Below, in pieces: positions 1 through 8,805 of a stretch of DNA of 64,000 bases; the stretch's first letter is position 1, and each line of letters begins with the position of its first letter. Both the position numbers and the translations under genes were made by a program. The stretch spans positions 1 to 64,000 of the forward strand of contig CAACVI010000004.1 in the NCBI GenBank assembly GCA_900659855.1, in the 5' to 3' direction. Source of the stretch: Candidatus Desulfarcum epimagneticum (lineage in GTDB: Bacteria > Desulfobacterota > Desulfobacteria > Desulfobacterales > CR-1). Under the pieces are notes generated by a model. That model did not search any database. It was not told where the DNA came from and worked only from the letters and a program-made list of their open reading frames with translations.

Positions 1-51
1 GCATATGGAATTTTTACGATGCCGTCTGATTCATTTTTTACGAGTTTATCA
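1..51 (-). repeat. Partial copy of the dispersed ~150-bp repeat
   Basis: The stretch carries the family's end signature (TTTTTTACGAGTTTATCA on the plus strand) and the CATATGGAATTTTTACGA inner motif. It stops 4 bases before the stop codon of the minus-strand nitroreductase gene. Fuller copies lie at 33463, 39771, 41599, 43764, 44962 and 59665. Confidence 0.75.
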
Positions 52-54
52 GAT

Positions 55-825
55 TTAGGGTTCGACTTTTCCCACCGGCGCCAGGTAGATGACAAACTCG
101 TCCGTTCCGTCCACGCCCGCGAGCCGGTCCATGCCTTCCTGGTCAAAGGCCCCCACGGCGCAGGTTCCGGCGCCCACGGCCTCGCAGGCCAGATACAGGT
201 TCTGGCACACATGCCCCGCGTCCATGGCGATGACCCGGTGGGCGGCCGGCCCGTAGCGCCATTCCATGCGATGGGGAAGGGTGGCCCACACAAAAACCGC
301 CGCCGCTTTTCCGATAAACGACTGGCCGAAGGTGGCGGCCGTGATCCGATCGGGCAGGCGGCCGCCGGCGTCCCCCTCCCGAACCAGGGCGCGGTCAACG
401 GGCAGATACCGGAAAAGGCCCGGCTCCAGGCCCGCCACATTCAAAATCAAAAGATAGGTCTCAAAGGAGTGACGGCATCCCGCCGACGGGACCGTCCGCA
501 GCGCGTGCCCGGGATCGATGAGACGCCGAATCCCCTGGCAGGCCCAGAGCAGAAAGGCCAGCTCGTCCATTTGAAGAGGCTCGGGGGTGTAAATCCGGCG
601 GCTTTGGCGGTTTTCAATGGCCGACACAAGCGGGATGTCGCCCACGGACGTCCATTCCCCCCTATCAGGAAGCCGGATGAGGGTCTGATCCGAAGACGGC
701 GGCTTTTGAATGGGCGGGGCCGGGACGCCCCGGCTCTGCTGGGTTTGGGAAAAATCGATCTCTTTGCGAATGGTGTCTTTCAAAAAATCCCGGAAATTTT
801 CCATGGACATCTCATTCATTTTCAT
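55..825 (-). CDS. SagB-type nitroreductase family protein
   Basis: This is a 256-residue protein of the flavin (FMN) nitroreductase superfamily, most like the SagB/ThcOx branch that oxidises azoline rings or uses unknown small substrates. Visible family signatures are NRQSRRIYT near residues 72-80 (phosphate/FMN-binding arginines at the start of the fold), TVPSAGCRHS near 111-120 and GAGTCAVGAFD near 219-229 (flavin-binding C-terminal half). No signal peptide is seen, so it should be cytoplasmic. The ATG is preceded by GGGGAGGG at good spacing. No cyclodehydratase or precursor peptide is adjacent, so a role in peptide modification is not supported; it may be a stand-alone oxidoreductase. The family call is firm, the substrate unknown. 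Confidence 0.85.
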   Translation of the reverse strand: MKMNEMSMENFRDFLKDTIRKEIDFSQTQQSRGVPAPPIQKPPSSDQTLIRLPDRGEWTSVGDIPLVSAIENRQSRRIYTPEPLQMDELAFLLWACQGIRRLIDPGHALRTVPSAGCRHSFETYLLILNVAGLEPGLFRYLPVDRALVREGDAGGRLPDRITAATFGQSFIGKAAAVFVWATLPHRMEWRYGPAAHRVIAMDAGHVCQNLYLACEAVGAGTCAVGAFDQEGMDRLAGVDGTDEFVIYLAPVGKVEP

Positions 826-990
826 TTTTTTCGCCCTCCCCTTTTTTTTAAAAAAACGCTATCACACTTTCACCCAAACGGCAACTTCGCTCAAACGGCG
901 GACGCCGGGTTTTTTGAAAAATCGGCCCGCAAAGCAAAAGGCGTTTAAAACTATTTGGCAACCCGGCGGCTTGTGTGCTATGTCCCATCC

Positions 991-1479
991 ATGAATCAAA
1001 AAAAGAAAACGCCCGGCCACGGGCCTGGGCCCTTCATCCGAATGCTTCGGGTGGACCCTGATGCAAACGCCGACATCCCTCTTCCCCGGTACATGACGCG
1101 GCGCTCGTCAGGCATGGACCTGCGCGCGGCGGTGAAAGAGGACCTCACGCTTCAAAAAGGGGAGATCGCCCTGGCGCCCACGGGATTCGCCATGGCCCTG
1201 CCCGACGGATACGAGGCCCAGATTCGCCCGCGAAGCGGTCTGGCGGTGAAATTCGGAATCGGAATCATCAATTCGCCCGGAACCATCGACGCCGATTACC
1301 GGGGAGAGATCAAAATCGCGCTCATCAACCTGGGACAAGCCCCCTACACGGTGAAAAGGGGGGACCGAATCGCCCAGATGGTCATCCAAAAAACATGCCG
1401 GGCCCGGCTTGAGATCGCCGAAGAACTCGATGAGACCCAAAGAGGCCGGGGCGGCTTCGGCCACACGGGCGTGAAATGA
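991..1479 (+). CDS. dut: dUTP diphosphatase
   Basis: This trimeric enzyme hydrolyses dUTP to dUMP and pyrophosphate, keeping uracil out of DNA and feeding thymidylate synthesis. All five dUTPase motifs are visible in the 162-residue product: SSGMDLRA (39-46), RPRSGLA (79-85), the long motif 3 from GTID to ALIN (97-113, with the catalytic Asp in IDADY), GDRIAQMVI (124-132) and the C-terminal arm [10 protein letters not shown] (151-160). An in-frame start 36 bases upstream exists, but the residues it adds do not resemble the family. The stop overlaps the start of the next gene by four bases (ATGA), so the two are probably translationally coupled. Confidence 0.95.
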   Translation: MNQKKKTPGHGPGPFIRMLRVDPDANADIPLPRYMTRRSSGMDLRAAVKEDLTLQKGEIALAPTGFAMALPDGYEAQIRPRSGLAVKFGIGIINSPGTIDADYRGEIKIALINLGQAPYTVKRGDRIAQMVIQKTCRARLEIAEELDETQRGRGGFGHTGVK

Positions 1480-2282
1480 CCGGTCGCGCCCCCGGCGAGG
1501 GGGGTCTTTCCCTGTGCGTTCTGGCCAGCGGCAGCCGGGGAAACGCCGTGTATATTTCGGGCCGAAGGGCCTCGGTTCTCCTGGACGCCGGGCTTTCGGG
1601 GATTGAAATCCAGCGCCGCCTGTCCTCAAGGGGGATTGACCCGGCGGACATCGACGCCATCGTGGTGTCCCATGAGCATGACGATCACATCCGGGGAGCC
1701 GGGATTCTTTCCCGCCGCTTTGATATCCCGGTGTATATCACCCCCCGGACCCGCCGGGCCGCCGAAGGTCGCCTGGGGCGGGTCCACGCGTTCAAACCCT
1801 TTGAGACCGGGCGGGATTTTAAAATCGGGGATTTGACCTTCCAGCCCTTTTCCATTTCCCATGACGCCGAAGACCCGGCCGGGTTCGCGGTGTCTCAAAA
1901 CGGGGCCAAAATCGGAATCGCCACGGACCTGGGCGCGGCCACGGCTCTGGTGAAAGAGCGTCTGAAGGGCTGCGCGGCCCTGGCGCTGGAGGCCAACCAT
2001 GATCCGGCCATGCTCATGGAAGGCCCCTACCCCTGGCATATCAAACAAAGAATCAAAGGCCGGACCGGCCATCTTTCAAACGCCGCGGCCCGGGATCTGC
2101 TGGAGGAGATCAAACACCCGGGCCTTCGGCATGTGGTCCTGGCGCATTTGAGCGGAACCAACAACACGGCCTCCAAAGCCCTTGAGGAGGCCGCCAAGGC
2201 CCTTTCGGATGTGGACGCGAGGCTTTGCGCGGCCCGGCAGGACCTGTGCGGAGAGATGATCCGCGTGACCGGGGGGTCTTAA
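1476..2282 (+). CDS. MBL-fold metallo-hydrolase, WalJ/YycJ-like
   Basis: This is a 268-residue metallo-beta-lactamase-fold hydrolase. The metal motif HEHDDH lies at 66-71, with the LLDAG strand near 35-39 and later ligands in [11 protein letters not shown] and in the C-terminal [10 protein letters not shown] segment. It matches the WalJ/YycJ group, proposed phosphodiesterases/exonucleases linked to DNA repair and, in Firmicutes, to cell-wall signalling. It overlaps dut by four bases, which fits a nucleotide or DNA housekeeping role. No signal peptide is seen. The family is clear; the substrate is inferred only from the family. A fragment resembling one end of the 163-bp repeat (AAGGGCTCGCTCAA) begins directly at its stop codon. 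Confidence 0.85.
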   Translation: MTGRAPGEGGLSLCVLASGSRGNAVYISGRRASVLLDAGLSGIEIQRRLSSRGIDPADIDAIVVSHEHDDHIRGAGILSRRFDIPVYITPRTRRAAEGRLGRVHAFKPFETGRDFKIGDLTFQPFSISHDAEDPAGFAVSQNGAKIGIATDLGAATALVKERLKGCAALALEANHDPAMLMEGPYPWHIKQRIKGRTGHLSNAAARDLLEEIKHPGLRHVVLAHLSGTNNTASKALEEAAKALSDVDARLCAARQDLCGEMIRVTGGS

Positions 2283-2440
2283 GGGCTCGCTCAATTCGAA
2301 GATTTTCCCAAAATAACATTTGACCTTTCGGCGCCCTGTTTGCTAAAAAGCTCCCCAAACGTATTTTTATTTATTAAAACCCGTAAGACCCCGCCAAAAA
2401 GCCCAAAGAGTCGGGGCCTTTTTGAAACAGCAAGGATGTT

Positions 2441-3664
2441 ATGACCCCCAAACCCTCAAACCAAACCCAAAAACCATTGGCCCGAATCACGATTTTATCC
2501 GCCGTTCTTTTTTTCATGGCCGCCGCCCTTTTCCCCGCCCAATCCACAGCCGGGGAGAAAAAATCCAAAAATTCGCCGGCCGTTCAGGTGGACGACGCGG
2601 TTTCCGACGAGCTGTCCTATCTTCTTCAAATCGCCTCCCTTCCAAAGACCGAACAGGCGGCCTTTGATCCGGGCGCCGTTGAAAACCTTCTGAATTTTGT
2701 GCTGTCCGACAAAAAAGAGGCGCTGTATCACACGGGTAAAAAGAAATTCTCCAACCAGGCCTCGGCCTACCATGAGTTCGATATGGGCCGGGGCATGGAA
2801 CGCCTGCTCAAGCTGTCCTACCACCCGGACATTCCGGGCTTCTCCCTGGCGCCGACATCCATGCGCGTCTCCCGCTGGATCGAAGAAGACGGGTCCCGGG
2901 AACGCATGACCGGAATATGGAAACATCTGGACGGCCTGGACCGGCCGGTGATTTTAAGGGGGACGGAACGGATCGTCAACACCCCGGATCAGTTCTCCGG
3001 GGGCTACTACGCCTATAACCTGAACCGAACGGTCATCCTGTTCAAACATCGGGGCAGAAATGTCCTGATCTCCCTTTCCAGGCAGCCTCATGTGTCCGAC
3101 GTGGGCAGAATGGGCGTGGTGCTGGGACCTGATGAAAACTGGGATTACCTGTACTCCGGGAAAAAGGGCCTGACCCGGGCCGGCCTCGAATGGGTCCGCT
3201 CCTACATGTATGACTCCAGCGCGGCGGCGATTGTTTACGAAACCTCCCCGGGCCGGTGCCGCCACGCCCTTTTTAAATGGCTCAGGGCCGGATGGCTCAG
3301 GGCCAACGTGGTGAAGAAAAAACATATTTACCAGGGGCTCAAACGCTACGCGGGCGCCTTTAAAAAGATTGTGGAAAGCCCCTTTCTCCCCGACGCCCCG
3401 GAGCTGGCCGCCGCCTTTTCGGAAATTCGAAGCCTTTCCGAAAACGCTTTAAAGGAAAAAGCGCGGGTGTATCTGACACATCTGGAGAAAAAATACAGCC
3501 ACGACAAGAAAGCCGCCCGCCAGCTTTCCCGGTTTTTGAAAGACCGGGACGCCTACCTGGCCCAAATGACAAAAGAGGAGATGCGTTCCATCCTGGTGGT
3601 GGAGCACATGAAAAAGGCGTTGAGGAGAACCCCTGTGGCGGCGGCTCACGGGCTTACCTATTAA
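2441..3664 (+). CDS. Secreted protein of unknown function
   Basis: A 407-residue protein with an N-terminal signal peptide: basic start, hydrophobic stretch about residues 17-36 (ILSAVLFFMAAALFPAQS), probable cleavage near AQSTAG. I do not recognise the mature domain. It is mixed alpha/beta with a WDYLYSGKKGL segment near 230 and a charged, probably helical C-terminus (EKKYSHDKKAARQLSRFLKDRD). The ATG follows AAGGA. A weak promoter-like pair (TTGACC at 2320, CTAAAA at 2343) lies upstream. The gene is followed after 26 bases by the M48 protease on the same strand, so the two may share a periplasmic or outer-membrane quality-control role; this is context only. Confidence 0.7.
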   Translation: MTPKPSNQTQKPLARITILSAVLFFMAAALFPAQSTAGEKKSKNSPAVQVDDAVSDELSYLLQIASLPKTEQAAFDPGAVENLLNFVLSDKKEALYHTGKKKFSNQASAYHEFDMGRGMERLLKLSYHPDIPGFSLAPTSMRVSRWIEEDGSRERMTGIWKHLDGLDRPVILRGTERIVNTPDQFSGGYYAYNLNRTVILFKHRGRNVLISLSRQPHVSDVGRMGVVLGPDENWDYLYSGKKGLTRAGLEWVRSYMYDSSAAAIVYETSPGRCRHALFKWLRAGWLRANVVKKKHIYQGLKRYAGAFKKIVESPFLPDAPELAAAFSEIRSLSENALKEKARVYLTHLEKKYSHDKKAARQLSRFLKDRDAYLAQMTKEEMRSILVVEHMKKALRRTPVAAAHGLTY

Positions 3665-3690
3665 ATAACAGGGTCAAAAAGGGGGTCCAT

Positions 3691-5028
3691 ATGCGAGACA
3701 CACACACCCATCCGGCGCCCATGTCCCGTCGGGACTTTATGCGCCTGTCATCCCTGGGGCTGGCGGGACTGGCCGCGGGATGCGCCACAAACCCGGTCAC
3801 CGGCCAGAGCCAGCTCATGCTGCTTCCGGAAAGCGCGGAAATCTCACTGGACAAAAAAAATTCTCCCCATCAGTTTTCCGCCGACTACGGGGAGCTTCAG
3901 GACAAAGCGCTCAACCGGTACATATCGGACATGGGCCAAAAAATAGCGGCCCTGTCCCACCGCCCCCACATGCCCTATTCCTTCCGGGGAGTCAACGCCG
4001 CCTACGTCAACGCCTACGCGTTTCCGGGCGGAAGCGTGGCCGCCACCCGGGGCATTCTGCTTGTCCTTGAAAACGAGGCCGAGCTGGCCGGGCTTATGGG
4101 ACATGAAATCGGCCATGTGAACGCCCGGCACACCGCCGAGCGCATGACCAAGGGCCTTTTGCTGACGGCCCTGATCCAGGGCGCGGCGCTGTACGCCGGG
4201 ACCCGGGACGAAAGCGTCCAGGAAATCGTGACCGGGCTGGGGGGAATCGGCGCCGGAATGCTTCTGGCGAAATACAGCCGGGACGATGAGCGCCAGGCCG
4301 ACGATCTGGGCATGAGATACATGGAGAAAGCCGGCTGGAACCCCAACGGGATGACGGGCCTCATGGAGCGTCTTTTGGCCATGTCCAGCGGAAAACCCAA
4401 CGTCATCGAGCGGATGTTCTCCTCCCACCCCATGAGCCGGGAGCGGCGCGACCGGGCCAGGCAAAGCGCGGCGCGGCGTTATGGGGCCTGGCCCCGGGAC
4501 TCCAGACTGGGAAAAGAGCGCTACATGGACCACACCGCGGGCTTAAGAAAAATAAAAGGCGCCGTTGAAAGCCTGTGGGAAGGCGAAAAGGAAATGGCGA
4601 AAAAACGCTACAGCCAGGCCGAGGCCCATTATGAAAAGGCGCTCAAAATCGCCCCGGACGACTACGCGGGCCTTTTGATGATGTCCAAATGCCAGCTGGC
4701 CCAAAAACGCCCGGAAGAGGCCCGCCGGTACGCCGAAAAAGCCAAAGCCGTGAACCCCGGCGAGCCCCAGGCCCTTCATGTGGACGGGCTGGGCAAGCTC
4801 ATGGCCGGGCGTTTCCAGGCGGCCCACGCGGACTTCGCGGCCTATGAGCGGGCGCTTCCGGGAAACGCGGACACGATTTTTTTAAAAGCCAGGTCTCTGG
4901 AGGGCATGGGCGACACCCGGGCCTCGGCCCGGGAATACGCCCGGTTTCTTCAAAGCGCCAAAACCGGGGGCCAGGCCCGATACGCCCATCAGCGTCTTGT
5001 GGACTGGGGACACATTCAAAAACAATAA
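3691..5028 (+). CDS. M48 family metalloprotease with TPR repeats, BepA-like lipoprotein
   Basis: The 445-residue protein has a zinc protease core with HEIGH at 138-142 and the third ligand in the RDDERQADDLG segment near 205-212, as in M48 peptidases such as BepA/YfgC and LoiP. The C-terminal third (about 300-440) is TPR-like, with YSQAEAHYEKALKIAPDD and repeats of that shape. The N-terminus combines a twin-arginine-like SRRDFMRLS (12-20) with a lipobox LAAGC (27-31), suggesting a lipid-anchored periplasmic protein. BepA homologues degrade or assist folding of outer-membrane proteins such as LptD. A start ten codons downstream at 3721 is possible; the 3691 ATG has the better ribosome site (GGGGGT). 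Confidence 0.88.
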   Translation: MRDTHTHPAPMSRRDFMRLSSLGLAGLAAGCATNPVTGQSQLMLLPESAEISLDKKNSPHQFSADYGELQDKALNRYISDMGQKIAALSHRPHMPYSFRGVNAAYVNAYAFPGGSVAATRGILLVLENEAELAGLMGHEIGHVNARHTAERMTKGLLLTALIQGAALYAGTRDESVQEIVTGLGGIGAGMLLAKYSRDDERQADDLGMRYMEKAGWNPNGMTGLMERLLAMSSGKPNVIERMFSSHPMSRERRDRARQSAARRYGAWPRDSRLGKERYMDHTAGLRKIKGAVESLWEGEKEMAKKRYSQAEAHYEKALKIAPDDYAGLLMMSKCQLAQKRPEEARRYAEKAKAVNPGEPQALHVDGLGKLMAGRFQAAHADFAAYERALPGNADTIFLKARSLEGMGDTRASAREYARFLQSAKTGGQARYAHQRLVDWGHIQKQ

Positions 5029-5076
5029 AAAAAACGGACGCGGAATTTTTTTGACGGGCCGGGCGGCGAACATACC

Positions 5077-5952
5077 ATGAACACACAAGCGAAGGGCGCG
5101 TGGCTGATGTGCGGGGCAAGCGTCGCTTACTGCGTCATGTCCTCCCTCATTCGCGCGGACGCCGGGATGAGCCCGTATATCACGGCTTTTTTTCGTTTTT
5201 CCATCGGCATGGGCCTGCTCGGGGCGCTGGCCGTCTCCGGCGGGATCAAACTGAAATTCGTTCGCCACCCCCTGCTGATCTTTCGGGGCGTGGCCGGCGC
5301 CGTGGCGGTGTTCATCTGGTTTTTCTCCATCCAGAGCCTGGGCCTTGGAAAAGGAACGGTGATCTTTTACACCTACCCGGTTTTCGCCGGCCTTTTCAGC
5401 GCGGTCTTTTTAAAAGAAAGGCCCCGCCCCGTCCAATGGGCCGCCGCGGCCGCCTCTCTTTCGGGGGTCTTTTTGCTGGTCATGGGCGCCGATATTGCCA
5501 ACCCCTCCCTCTACCGCGTGGGGATGAACGAAATCATCGCCCTTTCAGGGGCCATGACCGGGGGCCTGGCCGTGGTGTCCATCAAAAAACTGGTGGACAC
5601 CGACTCATCGGTTTCCATCTACTTCGCCCAGTGCCTGGCGGGGTTCTGGCTGTTCATGGCGCCCGCCCACCTGTCCGGGGGCCCTTCCGGGTATCATGGA
5701 TTTTTCCTGCTGATCTTAATCGGCCTCACCGCCACAGCCGGCCAGCTTCTGATGACCGAGGGATACCGCCGCCTGCCCGTGGCCACCGGCGCCCCTCTGG
5801 TGATGCTGGTCCCGGTTTTAAACCTGCTGACGGGCATGGCGTTTTTCAACGAGCCTTTCTCGCCGGTTGAAATATTCGGCGCGGCCGTTGTGGTGGCCTC
5901 CTGCTGCCTGCTGGCCTTTTACGACGCCCGAAAAAAACCGGCGAAAACCTGA
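5077..5952 (+). CDS. DMT-superfamily (EamA) transporter
   Basis: A 291-residue integral membrane protein with about ten hydrophobic segments in two EamA repeats; the second begins near residue 147. Motifs typical of the family are visible, such as GKGTVIFYTYPVFAGLFSAV in repeat one and GAPLVMLVPVLNLLTGM in repeat two. Family members export or import amino acids, nucleosides or other small metabolites. The substrate cannot be read from sequence. It stands alone on the plus strand, 48 bases after the protease gene. A second, diverged paralogue is at 44050. Confidence 0.88.
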   Translation: MNTQAKGAWLMCGASVAYCVMSSLIRADAGMSPYITAFFRFSIGMGLLGALAVSGGIKLKFVRHPLLIFRGVAGAVAVFIWFFSIQSLGLGKGTVIFYTYPVFAGLFSAVFLKERPRPVQWAAAAASLSGVFLLVMGADIANPSLYRVGMNEIIALSGAMTGGLAVVSIKKLVDTDSSVSIYFAQCLAGFWLFMAPAHLSGGPSGYHGFFLLILIGLTATAGQLLMTEGYRRLPVATGAPLVMLVPVLNLLTGMAFFNEPFSPVEIFGAAVVVASCCLLAFYDARKKPAKT

Positions 5953-5997
5953 CCACCCGGGCGAAAAAAACCTCCCCGAAAGATCGGCCCTGTCCAA

Positions 5998-6145
5998 ACA
6001 ACCCTGACTTTTCTGACAAATTGGCCCCAAACAACCCCGACTTTTCTGACTTTTTGGGCCGAAACACCCTTGACTTTTCTGACAAATTTACCCAAAACAA
6101 CCCTGACTTTTCTGACTTTTCATTCAAAAACCCATTGACTTTTAA
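5998..6145 (+). repeat. Imperfect tandem repeats, period 32-33 bp
   Basis: Four copies of a unit with the core CCCTGACTTTTCTGAC start near 6001, 6033, 6066 and 6099, and a decayed fifth (CCATTGACTTTTAAAG) lies near 6132. The units lie directly upstream of the ATPase start at 6170, with the last ending about 25 bases from it. Each contains a TTGACTTTT or CTGACTTTT that resembles a -35 hexamer. They could be a protein-binding array, or a decayed direct-repeat block from an insertion. Confidence 0.8.
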
Positions 6146-6169
6146 AGGGCAGGCGCTAAATTCAAAGGG

Positions 6170-7507
6170 ATGAAACGCGCCATTGACGACATTTTGAAAG
6201 AGTGGAAAGACAGCCGGACCCGCCAGCCTCTCCTGGTCCGGGGCGCCCGCCAGGTGGGCAAGACCCATTCCGTCACCGCTTTCGGCCGGGCCTGTTTTGA
6301 CGGCATGGCGACGGTCAACTTTGAGGAGCGTCCGGAATTCGCCCGCTGCTTTTCCGATTTTGACCCCCGCGCCATAATCGACCGCCTGTCCGTGCTCACA
6401 GGCGCGGACATCACGCCGGGGCGGACATTGCTGTTTCTTGACGAGATACAGGACTGCCCGGAAGCCATCATGTCTTTGAGGTATTTTTATGAAAAAATGC
6501 CCCGGCTTCATGTCATCGGGGCGGGCTCTTTGATGGAATTCGCCCTGTCCTCAACCCGGTTTCGCATGCCGGTGGGACGGGTTCAAAGCGTGTATATGTT
6601 CCCCGTCTCATTTGATGGGTTTTTAGGCGCGCTGGGAGAGGACAAAATGCGGCGGTATCTTCGCGGCGTCCATCTGAAAGACGGCGTCGAAAAGACATTC
6701 AAATCGCGCCTGGAAAACCTTGCGCGCCGATATTTTTTCACCGGGGGCATGCCCGGCGTGGTGAGCGCCTTTTCCGACCGGGTTTCAGCCACCGAGATTC
6801 AGCGCCTGCAATCCGGCCTGATCATGACATACTCTGAGGATTTCGCCAAATACGCCTCAAAGGCCAAACATAAATACTTAAAAGACGTTTACCGAAACGC
6901 TCCCAGGATGGTCGGACGGCGCTACAAGTATTCCCATGTCAACCCCAATGTGGAGACGAAATTTCTGAAAGAGGCGCTTGACCTGCTCTGCGACGCCCGA
7001 TGCCTGGCCAGAATACGCCACGCCTCCGGGGCCGGAACGCCCCTTTCCGCGAGCGCGGACGAGCGGAAATTCAAGATATCATTCCTGGATGTGGGCCTGA
7101 TGCAGCGGGCCCTCCACACCCAGGAAAAAACGATCACAGGCGAGTCCATCATGACAATCAACGCCGGCGCGGCGGCGGAGCAGTTCGTGGCCCAGGAGCT
7201 TTTCGCCCGCCGGGACCCTTACTCGGAGCCCAGGCTTCATTTCTGGGTCCGGGAGGCCCGGGGAAGCGCCGCCGAAGTGGATTTTTTGATTGAAGAGGAC
7301 GGCCTGGCCCTTCCCGTTGAGGTCAAATCCGGGGCCCGGGGCTCTTTGAAAAGCATGCGGCTTTTTTTAGACCGGTATCCGAAAACGCCCCTGGGAATTC
7401 GATATTCCATGCATGATCTTTCGTATTGCGACCGGCTTTTGTCCATTCCCCTGTATATGATCGGCCATACCGGACGGCTTTTAAGGGAATCTCTCGACAG
7501 TCGATAG
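6170..7507 (+). CDS. ATP-binding protein, AAA_14/DUF4143 type
   Basis: A 445-residue P-loop ATPase with Walker A GARQVGKT (25-32), Walker B LLFLDEIQD (87-95) and a sensor-like GAGSLMEFAL. The C-terminal DUF4143 region ends with a nuclease-fold-like strand pair, AEVDFLIEEDG...PVEVKSG (about 360-385), reminiscent of PD-(D/E)XK enzymes. Such genes are common and scattered in bacteria and archaea; their role is unknown, though many sit in mobile or defence-like settings. Its 3' end overlaps the convergent gene at 7481 by 27 bases. A second family member lies at 50522 but lacks the tandem repeats found upstream here. Confidence 0.85.
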   Translation: MKRAIDDILKEWKDSRTRQPLLVRGARQVGKTHSVTAFGRACFDGMATVNFEERPEFARCFSDFDPRAIIDRLSVLTGADITPGRTLLFLDEIQDCPEAIMSLRYFYEKMPRLHVIGAGSLMEFALSSTRFRMPVGRVQSVYMFPVSFDGFLGALGEDKMRRYLRGVHLKDGVEKTFKSRLENLARRYFFTGGMPGVVSAFSDRVSATEIQRLQSGLIMTYSEDFAKYASKAKHKYLKDVYRNAPRMVGRRYKYSHVNPNVETKFLKEALDLLCDARCLARIRHASGAGTPLSASADERKFKISFLDVGLMQRALHTQEKTITGESIMTINAGAAAEQFVAQELFARRDPYSEPRLHFWVREARGSAAEVDFLIEEDGLALPVEVKSGARGSLKSMRLFLDRYPKTPLGIRYSMHDLSYCDRLLSIPLYMIGHTGRLLRESLDSR

Positions 7508-8065
7508 GCCCCTTGTCATGCGCGCCACATATCCCGGCCGTTTCCCGTCTTTCCATTCGGGCATCCCTCCCCGGTCCACATAATCGATGAGTTCCTGAAA
7601 GGAGCCGGGGTCAAATTCAAACTCCCCGATCATGGCGCGGCGGGTCTCCGCATTGATGGAAAATGGAATTTGGGTTTCAACGGCGTGTTTTTCGATGATC
7701 CTGACGGCGGCGGCCCGGTTTTTCGCGCCGTCGGGCCGCTGTTTGAACGCGCCCGGGTCTTTGGGAAACGGGAACGCCTGGTAAAGCTCGCCTATAAATC
7801 CCCGGCGGCTGATCCCGGCGATGGCGCCCATGAGGTCCCCCCGGTCGACCGGGGAGGGGATGTCCCATCCGTCTAAAAAGACAGACGCGGGCTTTGGACC
7901 CCGGGCCGGCTCCAGGACCCCGTCGCAGACCAGATCCAGGACCCTGTCGCAAAAAAGATCGGCGAAGAAAAAATAACGCTCCAAAAGGAGCATGTCCACA
8001 TCAATGTTGAAAAAACCAAAGGCGATCCGCCCCTGGTTAGAGGAATCAAAGGCCAAAGGCGCCAT
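7481..8065 (-). CDS. Conserved protein of unknown function
   Basis: A 194-residue protein with no domain I can name. The N-terminus has a hydrophobic, aromatic-rich stretch (AFGFFNIDVDMLLLERYFFF) that is probably buried helix rather than a membrane span. The ATG at 8065 has a good ribosome site (GGGGAG, 7 bases). A TTG at 8110 overlapping the livF stop is the alternative start and would add 15 residues. It lies 42 bases after livF on the same strand, so it is probably co-transcribed with the importer, but the sequence gives no functional link. The C-terminal GGMPEWKDGKRPGYVARMT segment is convergent with and overlaps the neighbouring ATPase gene. Confidence 0.6.
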   Translation of the reverse strand: MAPLAFDSSNQGRIAFGFFNIDVDMLLLERYFFFADLFCDRVLDLVCDGVLEPARGPKPASVFLDGWDIPSPVDRGDLMGAIAGISRRGFIGELYQAFPFPKDPGAFKQRPDGAKNRAAAVRIIEKHAVETQIPFSINAETRRAMIGEFEFDPGSFQELIDYVDRGGMPEWKDGKRPGYVARMTRGLSTVERFP

Positions 8066-8106
8066 ATTACTGTCTCCCCGCTCGCCCGGGATCGTGTCAA
8101 ATAAAA

Positions 8107-8805
8107 TCAAACCCCCAGGTATTTTTTTCGAATCTCCGGGTCTTTTTCAAGCTCTTCAATGGGGCCGGCGGCCCTGACCCGGCCGTTTTCCATCACATAT
8201 CCCCGGTCGCTTAAGGCCAGGGCCGCCTTTAAGTTCTGCTCGGCCAGAAGAATGGTCATGCCCCGCTTTTTCAAAAGCCCGATCCGCTGGATGAGCGTCT
8301 CCACCACAATGGGCGCCAGGCCCTCGGCCGGCTCGTCCAGGAGCAGAAAATCCGGGTTGGTCACAAGCGCCCGCCCAATGGCCAGCATCTGCTGCTCTCC
8401 CCCGCTTAAAAAAGAGGCCTTTCGCGAGTCAATGGCTTTGAGCGCCGGGAAAAAATCAAGCGCCGCCGCCTTGTCCCATTCTTTTCCCCCGGCCCCGGCT
8501 CTTTCCGATATCTCCAGGTTTTCCCCCACCGTGAGGTCCGCGAACACCCGGCGGTCCCCCGGAACATAGCCGATTCCCATCCGCGCGATTTTGTGGGGTT
8601 TTTCGCCGGCGATCTCTTTTCCCTTGAAAAGGATGGAGCCGCTTTCAGGAGGGGCGATGCCCATGACGCTTTTCATCGCCGCGCTTTTCCCGGCGCCGTT
8701 TCTTCCCATCAGACACACCGTCTCGCCCTTTTCCACCTTTAAAGACACGTCGAAAAGGATGTGGCTCAAACCGTAACAGGTGTGTATTTTTTTAACTTCC
8801 AGCAA
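8107..8805 (-). CDS. livF: Branched-chain amino acid ABC transporter, ATPase LivF
   Basis: A 232-residue ABC ATPase powering uptake of leucine, isoleucine, valine or related substrates. Walker A GRNGAGKS is at 34-41, signature LSGGEQQ at 133-139 and Walker B LLLDEP at 154-159, with the LivF-type switch LLAEQN following. The real start is taken as TTG at 8805 because GGAGGAG lies 6 bases upstream and translation then begins MLEVKKIHTCYG, as expected for LivF. Upstream in-frame ATGs would run deep into livG. It overlaps livG by 14 bases, so translational coupling is likely. Confidence 0.93.
   Translation of the reverse strand: MLEVKKIHTCYGLSHILFDVSLKVEKGETVCLMGRNGAGKSAAMKSVMGIAPPESGSILFKGKEIAGEKPHKIARMGIGYVPGDRRVFADLTVGENLEISERAGAGGKEWDKAAALDFFPALKAIDSRKASFLSGGEQQMLAIGRALVTNPDFLLLDEPAEGLAPIVVETLIQRIGLLKKRGMTILLAEQNLKAALALSDRGYVMENGRVRAAGPIEELEKDPEIRKKYLGV

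Noticed and set aside
19-948. Long plus-strand open frame opposite the nitroreductase gene
   Set aside because: It is the antisense shadow of a well-supported gene in GC-rich DNA, low in recognisable motifs.
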